From Acidimicrobiales bacterium (lineage in GTDB: Bacteria; Actinomycetota; Acidimicrobiia; Acidimicrobiales; SZUA-35): 64,000 nt of DNA. Under the pieces are notes generated by a model that was not told the origin of the DNA, did not search any database, and saw only the letters and a program-made list of their open reading frames with translations. The stretch spans positions 346,454-410,453 of the forward strand of contig JAHDDW010000001.1 in the NCBI GenBank assembly GCA_020629155.1. The letters are read 5' to 3'. Each line of letters opens with the position of its first letter. Positions within the stretch are counted from its first letter, which is position 1. Shown here piece after piece: positions 62,278 to 64,000 of the stretch. The translations under genes and the position numbers were made by a program.

Positions 62278-62396
62278 ACAGGCTACCTGTACGTATTTCA
62301 TCCGAAGTCGACGCCTCGATTTCTCAACTTTTCCCTGAAGATACTTCGGGAGAACACGACCTTCCTTCTCAACACCAGTTTGTTACCACTGACTGA
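62274..62396 (+). CDS. Short open frame, possible continuation or remnant in the second cargo
   Basis: A 40-codon frame from TTG at 62274, overlapping the previous stop (TTGA), ends RFVTTD-like (SQHQFVTTD) directly at the GT2 duplication. The wording is protein-like (ISSEVDASISQLFPEDTSG). It could be a coupled gene or the displaced C-terminus of the preceding frame after a one-base shift. Both cargoes end with a Thr-Asp codon pair at the same junction. Confidence 0.35.
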   Translation: MNRLPVRISSEVDASISQLFPEDTSGEHDLPSQHQFVTTD

Positions 62397-62402
62397 CTAG
62401 GC

Positions 62403-63269
62403 TTACTTGCCTCGGAGTTTTTTAACGAGGTTCGGGGCGACTAGTCTTGCAGCTAGTTTAAGGTTTCGTGGTTGGCGCATCGAACAGCTTGCACGCATGT
62501 GGTTAAGCGCACCAACAACATTGCCTGAACGTCGGATCTGCATAGCAATAAATCTATCAACAGGCGCTAGTGCGCCTTTCCCGTCGAATGCCACGCCATA
62601 TTTTGCACGATAGGCAGCCAACTCTGCGACCGAACCAGACTGGTCGCATGTCATCTGCGCATCGTGCACGACATACCGCACACCAATTTCACCAGAAGAA
62701 ACAGGTTCGCCTTTTTGCGCGAACCGGGTCCACAAATCCCAATCGGCAAACATAGAAAACTGATCATCAAACATGCCCTGAGACACAAACAATTCTTTAT
62801 AGGCCAACACTGATGAACAACCACCAGGAATAGGGTTGCCGCCATAGATAGTGTCATCAATTGGTTCTGCCGGCCCGTAGTTTGTGAACAAAACGGTCAT
62901 TGATTCATCCACTCGCTGCGTCGGCGCATAGCACCATAGCGCATCGCTGTTTTCTAACGCCTCGACTTGCAACGCAACCTTTGTCGAAAGCCACAAGTCG
63001 TCATCATCACACACCGCGACATAGTGCCCTTTGGCTGCTTCGATAGCACTGTTGCGAGCATTTGCTACACCGCGCGATGAAACATGATGAACATGACGCA
63101 CCCGCTCATCGCTATGATTTTCTAAAAACGACTGAGTTTCATCAGTCGAGCCGTCATTACAAACAACCACTTCAAGATTACTGTAGGTTTGATCCAAAAT
63201 AGTATCTAGTGTTGTTGTGAGCTTTTCAACTCTATTTTTTGTTGGAATAATTACTGAAACAAGCTTCAC
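62403..63269 (-). CDS. Glycosyltransferase family 2 (GT2 of this locus)
   Basis: The 288-residue GT-A enzyme has VSVIIPTKNRVEKL, VVCNDGSTDETQ and the metal-binding VAVCDDDDLWLS. Its sugar donor and acceptor are unknown. It overlaps the upstream minus-strand GT gene by 4 bases. The final 140 bases and the bases past its stop are duplicated at 61679. It runs towards the PIN operon, so the island sits between two convergent glycosyltransferase genes. Confidence 0.88.
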   Translation of the reverse strand: MKLVSVIIPTKNRVEKLTTTLDTILDQTYSNLEVVVCNDGSTDETQSFLENHSDERVRHVHHVSSRGVANARNSAIEAAKGHYVAVCDDDDLWLSTKVALQVEALENSDALWCYAPTQRVDESMTVLFTNYGPAEPIDDTIYGGNPIPGGCSSVLAYKELFVSQGMFDDQFSMFADWDLWTRFAQKGEPVSSGEIGVRYVVHDAQMTCDQSGSVAELAAYRAKYGVAFDGKGALAPVDRFIAMQIRRSGNVVGALNHMRASCSMRQPRNLKLAARLVAPNLVKKLRGK

Positions 63270-64000
63270 AACATTGCCATCTCTGGCTTATCATCAAGCA
63301 TAATCACCAGACGACTCGCACAATCTTGCACAATGTCGAACAGGCGATCAATTGAATGATTCGCTCGCAAGTTCGCCTCATAATGCTCACGTGCAGCGAT
63401 ACCTAACGAGGCAGCTAGTTCACCATCTGTAAGTACAAGTTCCAACTTTTTCTTTAAATCAAAGACATCACCTGGTTTGATAAGAAACCCTGTCTCTTCA
63501 TGTAGAACAAGCTCGCTTATTCCCCCGACAGCCGACGCAACGATAGGCACACCTGAAGCAGCCGCTTCGGTCAACACAAGAGGCGACTGATCAACCCACG
63601 TTGGCAATGCCAATACTCTAGTTTTTGGCAATATTTCTTTGCGGATCTCATCGTTTGAGACAGGACCATGCCATGTAACCCCACCTATCTCAGAAAGATT
63701 CTTAGGCGGTTCAGCGCTTGAGATAATATGCAGTTCGCTATGGTCGTTCAAACCACGCTTATACGCTTCAAGTAGCAGTTCTCCACCTTTGCGAGCAAAA
63801 TCGTTGCCGATGAACGTTATCCAAGCCGCTTCGCTGCGATCTGTGCAAATGTTGCGGTCAACAATTGGGAAAGGCTCGACGGAAACCTTATTCACATCAA
63901 AACCGAGCTCTTCCACCACGCTGTGACGGGCCCAATCACTTGTGCAACTAATATGTTGCGCCTCAGCAAAAATGTCTAACTCGCTTTGCATACGCCGACG
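63266..64000 (-). CDS. Glycosyltransferase family 4 (partial)
   Basis: The frame is open to the window edge, so the N-terminal domain is missing. The visible C-terminal GT-B half has ITFIGNDFARKGGELLLEAY, then LTEAAASGVPIVASAVGG with the E-x7-E-like acidic pattern that binds the nucleotide sugar. Family 4 enzymes are retaining transferases in surface polysaccharide synthesis. It overlaps the following GT2 gene by 4 bases. Confidence 0.85.
   Translation of the reverse strand, partial: RRRMQSELDIFAEAQHISCTSDWARHSVVEELGFDVNKVSVEPFPIVDRNICTDRSEAAWITFIGNDFARKGGELLLEAYKRGLNDHSELHIISSAEPPKNLSEIGGVTWHGPVSNDEIRKEILPKTRVLALPTWVDQSPLVLTEAAASGVPIVASAVGGISELVLHEETGFLIKPGDVFDLKKKLELVLTDGELAASLGIAAREHYEANLRANHSIDRLFDIVQDCASRLVIMLDDKPEMAML

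Noticed and set aside
1-64000. tRNA, rRNA, CRISPR and transposase genes
   Set aside because: None was recognised by eye on either strand; a dedicated scan could still find a short RNA gene that I missed.

Overview
The window looks like a chromosome segment of an actinobacterium (Actinomycetota), probably of the class Acidimicrobiia. The evidence is the gene order dapA–rnj–ftsK–(methyltransferase)–pgsA, a secreted substrate-binding/VWA and FHA/kinase-type regulatory set, an actinobacterial style two-component pair, and an LPXTG-like surface protein. GC content is moderate (upper 40s % by eye). The class is inference; the phylum is better supported.

Layout. 1–9,638 (−): an eleven-gene complex I operon, nuoA-B-C-D-H-I-J-K-L-M and the start of nuoN, without nuoE/F/G; two of its junctions carry repeat insertions. 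9,830–22,945: an acetyltransferase, a HAD phosphatase, a two-component system, a lipoprotein/VWA operon, a LysM protein with a Vps62-like membrane protein, and a pseudokinase–FHA pair. 23,057–26,975 (−): a frameshifted SET-domain gene behind a large sortase-anchored surface protein. 27,083–32,346: an oxidoreductase, a DMT permease, a HepT/MntA toxin–antitoxin pair, a nucleotidyltransferase module, and a membrane protein split by an in-frame TGA. 32,618–36,067 (−): mfd, flanked by direct repeats. 36,490–38,518: a DUF433/DUF5615 pair and a Fic protein. 38,598–47,652 (−): core genes (ADAPS-like flavoenzyme, pgsA, O-methyltransferase, ftsK, rnj, dapA). 47,806–50,623 (−): sulfotransferase and secreted proteins. 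50,804–53,306 (+): small enzymes. 53,596–64,000: a polysaccharide locus (deacetylase/glycosyltransferase and three more glycosyltransferases) interrupted by an inserted island.

The most interesting region is 57,286–62,391. Between two convergent glycosyltransferase genes lies an operon of two paralogous PIN-domain proteins (337 and 950 aa), both with winged-helix C-terminal parts, followed by a small protein that shares a short repeat motif with the larger one. The 3′ ends of both flanking glycosyltransferase genes are duplicated between this operon and a second small cargo. The locus therefore reads as two stacked units of the form [GT1 end – cargo – GT2 end], as expected of a variable-cargo integration hotspot. 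I propose it as an undescribed nuclease-based, possibly defence or toxin–antitoxin, system.

A second novelty is a family of dispersed structured repeats (at least four copies). Each has an 8-bp stem with an 11-nt loop; the stems covary between copies and sit beside a conserved core and a second hairpin. One copy interrupted what looks like an ancestral 4-base nuoI/nuoJ overlap, with a 23-bp flanking duplication. A third pattern is that four accessory genes carry single-base homopolymer frameshifts and one carries an in-frame stop, while all core genes are intact.
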